The notes below the pieces were generated by a model, which was not told where the DNA came from, made no database searches, and worked only from the letters and a program-made list of their open reading frames with translations. The translations under genes and the position numbers were made by a program. A stretch of 64,000 nt of DNA from Flavobacterium subsaxonicum WB 4.1-42 = DSM 21790 (GTDB lineage: Bacteria; Bacteroidota; Bacteroidia; Flavobacteriales; Flavobacteriaceae), in the NCBI RefSeq assembly GCF_000422725.1, contig NZ_AUGP01000002.1, positions 1 to 64,000 of the forward strand, written 5' to 3'. Each line of letters begins with the position of its first letter. The first letter of the stretch is position 1. Below, one piece after another: positions 17,163 through 24,241 of this stretch.

Positions 17163-17684
17163 GTGAATATATTTGCTTTAGAAATATGGGATGATGAAGG
17201 TTCTGCCTGTACATTTTATACTGTAAGAGATGATGAATGCGATGAGAACGAAACAGATATCTTCTTTAATAAGTATAATAGCCTTAAAGATTATAAACAG
17301 TACACACAAGAGCTTTTATCATTTATTATATACGCAATTGGCGAAGACCATGGAGCAGTTGACGAATTATTTAACAGGGCAGAAAATGAGGTTAAGGGTT
17401 TGCCTCTACAAGGTAAAGCTAAAATAAAAGAAATTACTTATCACTATCCTAATTTTCCATTACGAATATATGCGCTTAAAATTACTACCACCATTGTTAT
17501 TCTCTTTAATGGTGGTGTAAAAGATGGATCTACCAATCAAAATAGTTCTTTACACATACAATGGCTTGCAGCCTGTAATTACGCCCGGCGAATAACAGAA
17601 GCTATCAAGGATGGCTCAGTTGTTGTAGATGAGAAAAAAAGATTGCTGTTAACTTATGATGGTTTAAATGAAATCATCCTCTAA
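17163..17684 (+). CDS. putative RelE/HigB-like toxin of a TAC module
   Basis: 173 residues from the GTG at 17163 (VNIFALEIWDDEGSACTFY); a TTG at 17145 would add six residues. No ATG is available early in the frame. The C-terminal half has PLRIYALKITTTIVILFNGG, the strand pattern with basic/aromatic residues that RelE/HigB-like mRNA interferases and phage Gp49-like proteins use (L-R-x-Y/L-x-x-x-x-x-x-x-I-L-x-x-G). I infer a toxin from this pattern plus gene order: it is followed after 16 bp by an XRE gene and then a SecB-like gene. Active-site residues are not certain. The DNA is AT-rich compared with the phage genes around it. Confidence 0.65.
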   Translation: MNIFALEIWDDEGSACTFYTVRDDECDENETDIFFNKYNSLKDYKQYTQELLSFIIYAIGEDHGAVDELFNRAENEVKGLPLQGKAKIKEITYHYPNFPLRIYALKITTTIVILFNGGVKDGSTNQNSSLHIQWLAACNYARRITEAIKDGSVVVDEKKRLLLTYDGLNEIIL

Positions 17685-17700
17685 CTAAAACTAAAAAATT

Positions 17701-18108
17701 ATGAGAAGCAAAGTTGCCCAAAGAATTCTCGCAGAAACTCCCGAAGAAACAAAAGTTTTTGCAAAAATGTACGCTGATATTGTTGTTCGTATAAATCAGC
17801 TTTTAAAAGAAAACAATTTAAACCAAAAAGAACTCGCAGATAAATTAGAAAAAAGACCTTCTGAAATAAACAAATGGCTTACAGGCGAGCATAATTTTAC
17901 ATTGCGCTCTTTGGCGAAACTACAGGTGGAACTAGGCGAAGCTATTGTAAATGTGCCCAAAAGAAAATTAATTAATACTGTAGATGGCAATGCAGGCTAT
18001 GTAACTGTTTATAATAACACTACGGCCAACACAAGTGAAACAGAATATAAAACGAGTTGGAAAAAAGCTAAGCCTAAAACTAAAACTCCATTAGCCAATG
18101 TCAGCTAA
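17701..18108 (+). CDS. XRE-family antitoxin with C-terminal tail (TAC antitoxin)
   Basis: A 135-residue protein. Residues about 30-85 form a helix-turn-helix of the HigA/XRE type (LNQKELADKLEKRPSEINKW). After residue 95 there is a 40-residue, Thr/Lys-rich, probably disordered tail (VYNNTTANTSETEYKTSW). In tripartite toxin-antitoxin-chaperone systems the antitoxin carries such a C-terminal chaperone-addiction segment, which aggregates or is degraded unless the SecB-like partner binds it. The stop overlaps the chaperone start by 11 bp, so translation is probably coupled. It is expected to bind the dyad at 17117-17140. Confidence 0.8.
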   Translation: MRSKVAQRILAETPEETKVFAKMYADIVVRINQLLKENNLNQKELADKLEKRPSEINKWLTGEHNFTLRSLAKLQVELGEAIVNVPKRKLINTVDGNAGYVTVYNNTTANTSETEYKTSWKKAKPKTKTPLANVS

Positions 18109-18538
18109 TATATTGCAACCTGAAAAAATACAGATTGCCACTTTTAAAATTACCAAAGGACAAATTAATAGCCCCTTTGAATTTGAAAGCTCCAAAGTTG
18201 AGGGACACAATTATTCTGTAGAATTAGATCTTGGATTCAACCTACAGGATAAATTGGTAAAAGCAGATTTTTCTGTTGCGGTTGAAACAAAGAGTAATGG
18301 GGCTAATGCAGAAGAAGCTACAGGTGCATTTACCTTTGCCTATGTATTCCATATTGATAATATAGAAGAACTAACTGCTATGGAAAAAGAAGAGATTGTG
18401 GTATTGCATCCATCTTTAGGTAATGCAATTGCATCAATTACATACTCAACTTCGAGAGGAATATTATTAACAAGATTTCAGGGTACGGCTTTAAATAAGT
18501 TTATCCTGCCTGTAATAGATCCAAACGAATTACTTTAA
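18098..18538 (+). CDS. SecB-like chaperone of the TAC module
   Basis: A 146-residue protein with the SecB outline. There are N-terminal strands (INSPFEFESSKVEG, YSVELDLGFN) and a long central beta-hairpin region (LVKADFSVAVETKS, AFTFAYVFHIDNIEEL). The C-terminus is of the form HPSLGNAIASITYSTSRGILLTR then FILPVIDPNELL, the counterpart of the Y-P-x-A-R-x-x-I-x-x-x-x-x-R-x-x-F-P-x-x-x-L-x-P-V-x-F-x-x-L block of SecB. Bacteroidota generally lack a classical SecB export pathway, so with a toxin-antitoxin pair directly upstream I read it as a TAC chaperone like Rv1957 of Mycobacterium tuberculosis. It overlaps the antitoxin gene and is followed at once by a terminator. Confidence 0.8.
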   Translation: MSANILQPEKIQIATFKITKGQINSPFEFESSKVEGHNYSVELDLGFNLQDKLVKADFSVAVETKSNGANAEEATGAFTFAYVFHIDNIEELTAMEKEEIVVLHPSLGNAIASITYSTSRGILLTRFQGTALNKFILPVIDPNELL

Positions 18539-18544
18539 TAACCC

Positions 18545-18573
18545 AAGCCTCAACCTAATTGAGGCTTTTCTTT
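18545..18573 (+). terminator. terminator closing the TAC cassette
   Basis: AAGCCTCAA-cctaa-TTGAGGCTT followed by TTCTTT. It separates the TAC genes from the terminase operon and supports the cassette being an independent unit. Confidence 0.75.
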
Positions 18574-18603
18574 ACCCCAATATTTCCTCAACCCTCTTAA
18601 ACA

Positions 18604-19155
18604 ATGCAAGAAACCGAAGCCCAAAACAGCGCTTCCGTTTCCGCCGCAACCCCTGCAAAACGCAAAAAAACAAACAACGGCCCGTATAAAGATGAGTATG
18701 CCCTACAGGCCTACAAACTCTGCCTGTTGGGCGCTATAGACCGCGACCTGGGCTCTTTTTTTGGCGTAACCCGCGAAACCATTATTCACTGGAAAAGCAA
18801 CCAGCCCGATTTTGGCGAGGCTGTATCCCGTGGCAAGCGTGCCGCCGATATGGAGGTAGCCGAATCGTTATACCGCGCCACCATAGATAGGGTTATTACC
18901 ACAAAACAGGCCATAAAATGCAAGGAGGTATATTACGACGAAAACGGCAAGCGCGTTGAAAAAGAACGCGTAGAGATTGTGGAGGTAGAAAAGCATGTAC
19001 CGGCCTGCTTCCGCTCGCAGCAGTTTTGGCTGCGCAACCGCAACCCCAAGCTTTGGAGCTTAAAACACGAGGAGCCGGATGACTATCCTGTACGCAACCT
19101 TACCCTCAATTTGGGCTACGGCCACAACCCCGAAGACGATGAAACTACTGCCTAA
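18604..19155 (+). CDS. terS: terminase small subunit
   Basis: A 183-residue DNA-recognition subunit of the packaging motor. A Ser/Ala/Lys-rich leader precedes an HTH-like region (LCLLGAIDRDLGSFFGVTRE, TIIHWKSNQPDFGEAVSRGK) typical of small terminases, then an oligomerisation segment and an acidic C-terminal tail. It binds phage DNA at the packaging start site and hands it to the large subunit. Its 3' end overlaps the large subunit gene by 17 bp, the usual head-packaging arrangement. The gene returns to the higher GC and Ala/Arg-rich codon use of the main phage genes after the AT-rich TAC cassette. Confidence 0.88.
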   Translation: MQETEAQNSASVSAATPAKRKKTNNGPYKDEYALQAYKLCLLGAIDRDLGSFFGVTRETIIHWKSNQPDFGEAVSRGKRAADMEVAESLYRATIDRVITTKQAIKCKEVYYDENGKRVEKERVEIVEVEKHVPACFRSQQFWLRNRNPKLWSLKHEEPDDYPVRNLTLNLGYGHNPEDDETTA

Positions 19156-20464
19156 ACAACAGCACGCGGTGTACTTTTTAAAAGACAAAATAACCGAAGA
19201 AGTACTGTATGGCGGGGCGGCAGGTGGTGGCAAAAGTGCCTTGGGGTGCCTGTGGCTTATGGAAATGTGCGGCAGGCACCCCGGCACACGCTGGCTGTTG
19301 GGCCGCAGCAAGCTTAAAACACTTAAAGAAACCACATTGAGCACTTTTTTTGAGCTGGCTAAGCAACTTCGCCTTTCACGCCAGTTTAAATACAAGGCTA
19401 CCGAGAACATTATTTACTGGAATAACGGCAGCCAGATCATCCTAAAAGACCTGTTTTTATACCCGTCCGACCCTAATTTCGACAGCCTTGGGTCGCTCGA
19501 AATCAGCGGGGCTTTTATAGACGAGTGCAACCAGGTGCACTACCACGCCTGGCAAATTGTTAAGAGCCGTATTCGCTACAAGTTAACCGAATATAAGCTT
19601 ATACCCAAAATGCTTGGCAGTTGCAACCCTGCTAAAAACTGGGCATACAAAGAGTTTTACAAACCCCATCGCGACGGTGTGCTGCCTATCTATCGCAGGT
19701 TCATTCAGAGTTTGCCTACCGACAACCCGCACCTGCACCCCAGCTATTTACAGTCGCTTTTACGGCTCGATAAAAACAGCCGCGAACGCCTGTACTTCGG
19801 CAATTGGGAGTATGATGACGACCCGGCCACCCTTATTGACAACGACAGCATTGCCGATTATTTTAAACCGCACCACCTTTCCCCCGGCGGACTCAAATAC
19901 ATGACCATAGACGTTGCCCGTAAAGGCCGCGATAAAACGGTTTTCAGGATCTGGCACGGCTGGGTGTGCATAGCGCGGGAGAGTATCGCTAAGTCCGGAT
20001 TGGACGAGGTGGTTAGCCGCGCAAAGCTGCTGCAAATTCGTCATGGCATTGCCCTTAGCAATATTGTAGCCGATGAAGATGGCGTGGGCGGTGGCGTGGT
20101 AGACTTTTTAAAATGCAAGGGCTTTGTAAATAATTCGAGTCCGCTCGAAATGTTAGAGGGCAACACTTACGTGAAACCTAATTACGATAACCTTAAGAGC
20201 CAGTGCTCTATTAAAATGGCCGAAATGATTACCAACCGCCTTGCCGGAGAGCTGTGCGACGATGATGCCGTACAGCAAACCACCGCCGAAGAAATGGAGC
20301 AGGTTAAGCTTAAAGACATCGACAAAGACGGCCGCCAGGGCATCATCCCCAAAGACCGGATAAAAGACCTTATAGGCCGCAGCCCAGACGAATGGGACAG
20401 TATTATGATGCGCTACTGGTTTGCTTTGCGGAAAAATTATACAGCACGTATTCGTGTAGGGTAA
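19139..20464 (+). CDS. terL: terminase large subunit
   Basis: A 441-residue packaging ATPase/nuclease. Walker A is GGAAGGGKS (residues 25-33), Walker B lies in ISGAFIDECNQ, and the RNase H-like nuclease acidic residues appear in MTIDVARKGRDKTVF and IVADEDGVGGGVVDFL. The motor pumps DNA into the procapsid and cuts concatemers. The ATG at 19139, inside the end of terS, gives MKLLPKQQHAVYFLK; the longer frame from 19079 lies in another gene and is not family-like. All catalytic motifs are intact, so the packaging function has not visibly decayed. Confidence 0.93.
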   Translation: MKLLPKQQHAVYFLKDKITEEVLYGGAAGGGKSALGCLWLMEMCGRHPGTRWLLGRSKLKTLKETTLSTFFELAKQLRLSRQFKYKATENIIYWNNGSQIILKDLFLYPSDPNFDSLGSLEISGAFIDECNQVHYHAWQIVKSRIRYKLTEYKLIPKMLGSCNPAKNWAYKEFYKPHRDGVLPIYRRFIQSLPTDNPHLHPSYLQSLLRLDKNSRERLYFGNWEYDDDPATLIDNDSIADYFKPHHLSPGGLKYMTIDVARKGRDKTVFRIWHGWVCIARESIAKSGLDEVVSRAKLLQIRHGIALSNIVADEDGVGGGVVDFLKCKGFVNNSSPLEMLEGNTYVKPNYDNLKSQCSIKMAEMITNRLAGELCDDDAVQQTTAEEMEQVKLKDIDKDGRQGIIPKDRIKDLIGRSPDEWDSIMMRYWFALRKNYTARIRVG

Positions 20465-20502
20465 TCTGGGGATTTGTTGATGCGGTTATCTGGTCGCCAA
20501 AA

Positions 20503-20628
20503 CTGTCATTGCGAGGGAGGCACGACCGCGGCAATCTAACAATTAGCTTATTTTAAAGATATTCATTCTCAAGCATATTGCTATATGCGTTTGGGATTGC
20601 CGCGGTCGTGCCTTCCTCGCAATGACAG
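20503..20628. repeat. near-perfect 34-bp inverted repeat hairpin (GTCATTGCGAGG type)
   Basis: The left arm 20503-20536 and right arm 20595-20628 are complementary over 34 bp with one mismatch (a G-T pair in RNA); the spacer is 58 bp. The arms begin CTGTCATTGCGAGG and contain CACGACCGCGGCAATC. The family is dispersed in Bacteroidota genomes, and a shorter relative lies at 55518-55595. It fills the gap 20465-20711, which also holds AATCCGCGTC/CATCCGCGTTCC-type sequence and no gene. Confidence 0.85.
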
Positions 20629-20711
20629 CATCTGAAGAAAAATCTGTGTAAATCCGCGTCTGCGAAGCATCCGCGTCATCCGCGTTCCAAATTAACCAAA
20701 TCCACATCAAA

Positions 20712-21251
20712 ATGAAAAACATCACCCTAAAGCAATACACCCGACTAACAGACACCCTGCCATACGACAGCATTTTAAACCACCTTAACCCAAAAAACAG
20801 CTTTGGCGGCAGCCGTATGGATATCGGGCAAATGCCCTACGCCAACGTAAAATACTGCATCAGGCTGTTGCCGAAACTATCTGATTGGAGCGGGATACAA
20901 CAGCTTTTTGAGATATGCTACAACGTGCCCGAAAAAACCTTTTGGCGCACCCGCATAACGGAATATTTTGCAGCCCGAAAGTTTATGCTCCTCGAATTTG
21001 AGCGCATTATACTAACAGAGAACAAGCTGCTCGCCACCCAGTCTACCGATGCACACCTGTGGCAAATGGCCGGCGCCGATAAACTAAAACCCTACAGCGA
21101 TACCCTGCCCCTGCTGCAACTGGGCAAGCTGCTGGGCCAGTACCCGTTCGACCTCGGGCGCAAGCCCTACTCCGAAATTTTTAACCTGCTCGCACAAACC
21201 AAAACCCAAAACGAAGTAGAAGCAGAGTACCAGAAGCTTTCGAGGAGTTAG
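20712..21251 (+). CDS. phage protein of unknown function, possibly tail-assembly related
   Basis: A 179-residue, mostly helical protein (MKNITLKQYTRLTDTLPYDS..., MPYANVKYCIRLLPKLSDWS, EVEAEYQKLSRS). No catalytic motif, signal or membrane segment. Similar-sized helical proteins precede tail genes in Bacteroidota siphophages and are sometimes called tail assembly chaperones, but that is positional inference. It is isolated between two large inverted-repeat gaps, which is odd for a structural operon where genes normally abut. Confidence 0.65.
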   Translation: MKNITLKQYTRLTDTLPYDSILNHLNPKNSFGGSRMDIGQMPYANVKYCIRLLPKLSDWSGIQQLFEICYNVPEKTFWRTRITEYFAARKFMLLEFERIILTENKLLATQSTDAHLWQMAGADKLKPYSDTLPLLQLGKLLGQYPFDLGRKPYSEIFNLLAQTKTQNEVEAEYQKLSRS

Positions 21252-21278
21252 TTGGTGGTTGGTGGACAAAAAGGAGTT

Positions 21279-21474
21279 ATACCACAGAGATGCGCAGAGG
21301 GGGCACAGAGATACACAGAGTTTAAAGCAAAAGATAACATCTTTTAGATGGAGGCCACAAAGCAAACCCTATAACAATCCTGCCAAGGGCAGGATAACTC
21401 TGTGCGCTCAATTATCTCACAAAAAAATATATCTCTGTGTATCTCTGTGCCCCCTCTGCGCATCTCTGCGGTAT
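21279..21474. repeat. near-perfect 42-bp inverted repeat hairpin (CTCTGTG/CACAGAG type)
   Basis: The left arm 21279-21320 (starting ATACCACAGAGATGCGC) and right arm 21433-21474 are complementary over 42 bp with one G-T pair; the spacer is 112 bp. It is followed by AATCCGCGCTGCCTGCATCC and CAACCAACAACC sequence up to the next gene at 21644. The gap 21252-21643 has no gene; ORFs called there read through the repeat. Confidence 0.85.
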
Positions 21475-21643
21475 AACCTGATGCTCTATAATGATGAGAT
21501 TGCGCGTAGATACGGCAACGGATACATCATTTATAAAAATCCATGTAAATCCGCGCTGCCTGCATCCGTGCCATCCGCGTTCCTTCCATCAACCAACAAC
21601 CAACAACCATCAACCGTCCACCAAACACCCAAATCCACTTAAA

Positions 21644-22096
21644 ATGATAAAAGACATCGTTCGCATACTGCAGGACATTGCCCAGGCAAAGGGCCTGGAA
21701 TACCACTACGGCAAAAAAGCCGCTTTAAATTTATTAGACGGCACGGCACAGCCCGGCAAGATATTTTTGCTGCACGAGTTTACCAACCGCAAGAGCGAGT
21801 ACAACACATCGGGCACCAAAATTACCGCTGCTAATTACGAGGGCAAATTCTTTTTAGTGAAGCACGCCGACTTCGACCAGCAGTATTTTGCCGAAACAGG
21901 AACCCAGGACACCTCTAAATACACCGCCAACATAGAGCCGCTACTGGAGGTGTTTACCGCTATTGGCAACACCCTGGCATGCCTTACGGCAGAAGTAACC
22001 CAATGGGATAATATAGACGTTACCGATGCGCTCGATGCCAACATGGATGGCCTGCTATGCAGCTATAGCCTTAAAATACCGGTGCATTATGAGTAG
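21644..22096 (+). CDS. phage structural protein, tail-completion type (unknown)
   Basis: A 150-residue protein starting MIKDIVRILQDIAQAKGLEY. The longer frame from 21491 reads through repeat sequence (HPCHPRSFHQPTTNNHQPST) and is rejected. The size, beta-rich C-terminus (LLCSYSLKIPVHYE) and position before a gp10-like gene suggest a tail terminator or completion protein, but I do not recognise a family. It overlaps the next gene by 8 bp, so the operon resumes here. Confidence 0.65.
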   Translation: MIKDIVRILQDIAQAKGLEYHYGKKAALNLLDGTAQPGKIFLLHEFTNRKSEYNTSGTKITAANYEGKFFLVKHADFDQQYFAETGTQDTSKYTANIEPLLEVFTAIGNTLACLTAEVTQWDNIDVTDALDANMDGLLCSYSLKIPVHYE

Positions 22097-22544
22097 CCCG
22101 GCACAACTACTGCAAGCCGAATTTGAAGCCCTTAAAGCCGACATAATTGCGGCGTATGAGGCAAGCGGAATGGCAACCGGCGGCAACTGGGGCAAAAGCG
22201 TACAAATACAGCAGCTGCCCAACGGCCTGAGCCTGGTTGCCGACGGTTACATTAACGGCCGCAAGCCCGGCAAAGCCCCACCCAGTGCGGCTATAGAAGC
22301 ATGGCTGGTAAAAAAAGGCATCGCCGCAAGGCTAAAAGAGCAAATAAGTGTTAGCAGCCTGGCCTTTTTAATTGCCCGTAAAATTGCTAAAAAAGGCTGG
22401 CAGCCCAAGCCGGGCACTGTAAACCCCATAGATGCCGTTGCCACGCCACAGCGCATTCAAAAAATACTCGACAAAGTGGGCCAGGCACATTTACAAAACT
22501 TTACCACACAAATTATTAACTACTTAAACCAAATTGCTGTATGA
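22089..22544 (+). CDS. phage head-tail/tail-completion-like protein
   Basis: A 151-residue protein (MSSPAQLLQAEFEALKADIIAAYEASG...). Helical N-terminus, a glycine-rich centre (GYINGRKPGKAPPSAAIEAW) and a helix-rich basic C-terminus are reminiscent of HK97-gp10-like tail-completion proteins, including the phrase AFLIARKIAKKGWQPKPG typical of such proteins in Bacteroidota phages. The start at 22089 overlaps the previous gene by 8 bp; the frame from 22026 is less likely because it begins inside that gene. The assignment rests on pattern and context. Confidence 0.68.
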   Translation: MSSPAQLLQAEFEALKADIIAAYEASGMATGGNWGKSVQIQQLPNGLSLVADGYINGRKPGKAPPSAAIEAWLVKKGIAARLKEQISVSSLAFLIARKIAKKGWQPKPGTVNPIDAVATPQRIQKILDKVGQAHLQNFTTQIINYLNQIAV

Positions 22545-23737
22545 TAGTATTTACCCCCGAAGTCGATACCACCAAACTAAGGCTTGCTTATAATAACGAT
22601 GTTTTCCGGTTCAGGAGCAATTCGGCTTTAGCCCCCTTGTACTGCGATATTCAGTTGGCCGGCAGCCAGGATTTCAACATCCCCGATGTTAACCTTCGGC
22701 TGTACCCGGACCCTGACGGTAACTTCTTCGTCAACTTTAAGCCCTACATAACCGCGCTTATAAACACCACCAATTTTCAGGACACGCTGTCGCCCGATCT
22801 ACAAACGCTGTATCCCCAAACCTTCCTTTACGACCGTACTACGGCGCATTACATACAAAAAGGCACCTGGTTTCGCATAACGCTTAACGACAACTCGGTA
22901 GAATCCGACTACAAAATATTCGACTACATTTGCGGGGTAACGCAGCCGGACAGCCGTATATCATTGCAAAAAAACAGCATCTATGCCCTGGCGCCTTTTA
23001 AGCAAAATACCACCAACAGCTACTACCTAAAATACTGGCAGGGCTATCCGTTTGATGTTACCCTCTACGTTCCAAAAACAGGGCCACTACAGGTTAAAAA
23101 CTTAACTACCCTTTTTAGTATGAATTTTAGCCATACGGGGCAGGTAAAACGTTTATTCTTTTCGGATGGCCGTACCGATGAAACCCTCGAAGACATACTG
23201 CCTATGCAGGAGGGTTTTAATAATTTACAACTAAAACAAACTATTCCGTTAAGCGCTAATGATACGATAGATATAGATACGGCCAACAATACCATTTACC
23301 TAACCCTGCAAAAAGTGCCCTACCAATGTGGTGTGTACCTTAAATGGTTTAACGCCCTGGGCGGCTACAGCTACTGGCTGTTTGAAGACACCTACAGCAT
23401 AGACCGCAGCACCAAACAGCTGGGCGAACTGGATTTTGATAATGCCAATATTGAGGACACCCTTGGCCGAACCCTGCAAATTGGCAAGGAAAGCCAGGAT
23501 ACCTTTAAAATTATAGCCGAACTGCTTACACCGGATGAACGCACTATAGTAGAAGGCCTGTTAGACAGCCCCAAGGTGTACCTGTTTACCGGTAAGCCGT
23601 ATGCCCGTAATGCAGCGCAGGACTGGGTAGAAGTTACCCTTAAAACCACGCAGGCCCGCATAAAAAACCCACGCCAGCAGCTAACCAACTTTACTTTTGA
23701 TGTAGAGCTGCCGGTACGGTATACGCAAACGCTTTAA
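22541..23737 (+). CDS. phage tail protein, unknown
   Basis: A 398-residue beta-rich protein overlapping the previous stop by 4 bp (ATGA). Ser/Thr/Asn/Tyr-rich composition and a C-terminus of short strands (VEVTLKTTQARIKNPRQQL, TFDVELPVRYTQTL) fit a tail or baseplate component. No enzymatic motif is seen. Related sequences, as far as I recall, are annotated only as hypothetical in Bacteroidota prophages. After it the operon is interrupted by a 504-bp repeat block. Confidence 0.7.
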   Translation: MIVFTPEVDTTKLRLAYNNDVFRFRSNSALAPLYCDIQLAGSQDFNIPDVNLRLYPDPDGNFFVNFKPYITALINTTNFQDTLSPDLQTLYPQTFLYDRTTAHYIQKGTWFRITLNDNSVESDYKIFDYICGVTQPDSRISLQKNSIYALAPFKQNTTNSYYLKYWQGYPFDVTLYVPKTGPLQVKNLTTLFSMNFSHTGQVKRLFFSDGRTDETLEDILPMQEGFNNLQLKQTIPLSANDTIDIDTANNTIYLTLQKVPYQCGVYLKWFNALGGYSYWLFEDTYSIDRSTKQLGELDFDNANIEDTLGRTLQIGKESQDTFKIIAELLTPDERTIVEGLLDSPKVYLFTGKPYARNAAQDWVEVTLKTTQARIKNPRQQLTNFTFDVELPVRYTQTL

Positions 23738-23756
23738 GAGAAAGTTGCAGAGTGGC

Positions 23757-24241
23757 AGAGTTGCAGAGTGGCAAAGACCTCACCCCGGGTCCCTCTCCAC
23801 ACGAGCGTAGCGAACTGGCGAAGCAAAGGAGAGGGGAGCGGCTACACTCAAATGTCTTGATACTGAAAAGCCAAACGGTACCAGTCCTCTCCCCCAGCCC
23901 CTCTCCACACGAGCATAGCGAACTGGCGAAGCAAAGGAGAGGGGGGTAGCTACACTCAAACATACAAATGCTAAGCAATGCTTAATTACCACACTATACC
24001 CGTTCATGCTCCCCTCTCCTTTGGAGAGGGGCCGGGGGAGAGGACTTTGAAACTCTGTAACCCGTAACTCCAAAAGAGAGGGGGAGCAAGCTACACTCAA
24101 ATATCTTGATACTGAAAAGCCACACTACCTGTTCATACCCCCCTCTCCTTCGGAGAGGGGCCGGGGGAGAGGACTTTGAAACTTTGAAACCCTGCAACTT
24201 TGCCACTTTAAAACTTTAAGACTTGACAACTTTAAGACTCT
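23757..24241. repeat. cluster of CCTCTCC/GGAGAGG repeats inside the tail operon
   Basis: Four blocks alternate here. Two read CCTCTCCACACGAGCGTAGC (or GCATAGC), GAACTGGCGAAGC, AAAGGAGAGGGG. Two read CCCCTCTCCTTTGGAGAGGG (or TTCGGAGAGGGG), CCGGGGGAGAGG. CTACACTCAAATGTCTTGAT and ACTGAAAAGCC segments lie between them. The cluster ends with ACTTTAAAACTTTAAGACTT tracts at 24203-24240. There is no real gene; ORFs on both strands here are repeat-derived. Confidence 0.85.

Noticed and set aside
18098..18538. Classical SecB export chaperone
   Set aside because: Placed in an antitoxin operon with 11-bp overlap, AT-rich and divergent; Bacteroidota do not usually have a housekeeping SecB.
21491..21643. 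N-terminal extension of the gene at 21644
   Set aside because: Reads through CAACAACC and CATCCGCGTTCC repeat sequence; the ATG at 21644 is the plausible start.
23691..24206. Several ORFs on both strands between tail genes
   Set aside because: Translations are reading frames of CCTCTCC repeats (RPLSKGEG- or PPAPLRRRG-like), a known annotation artefact.
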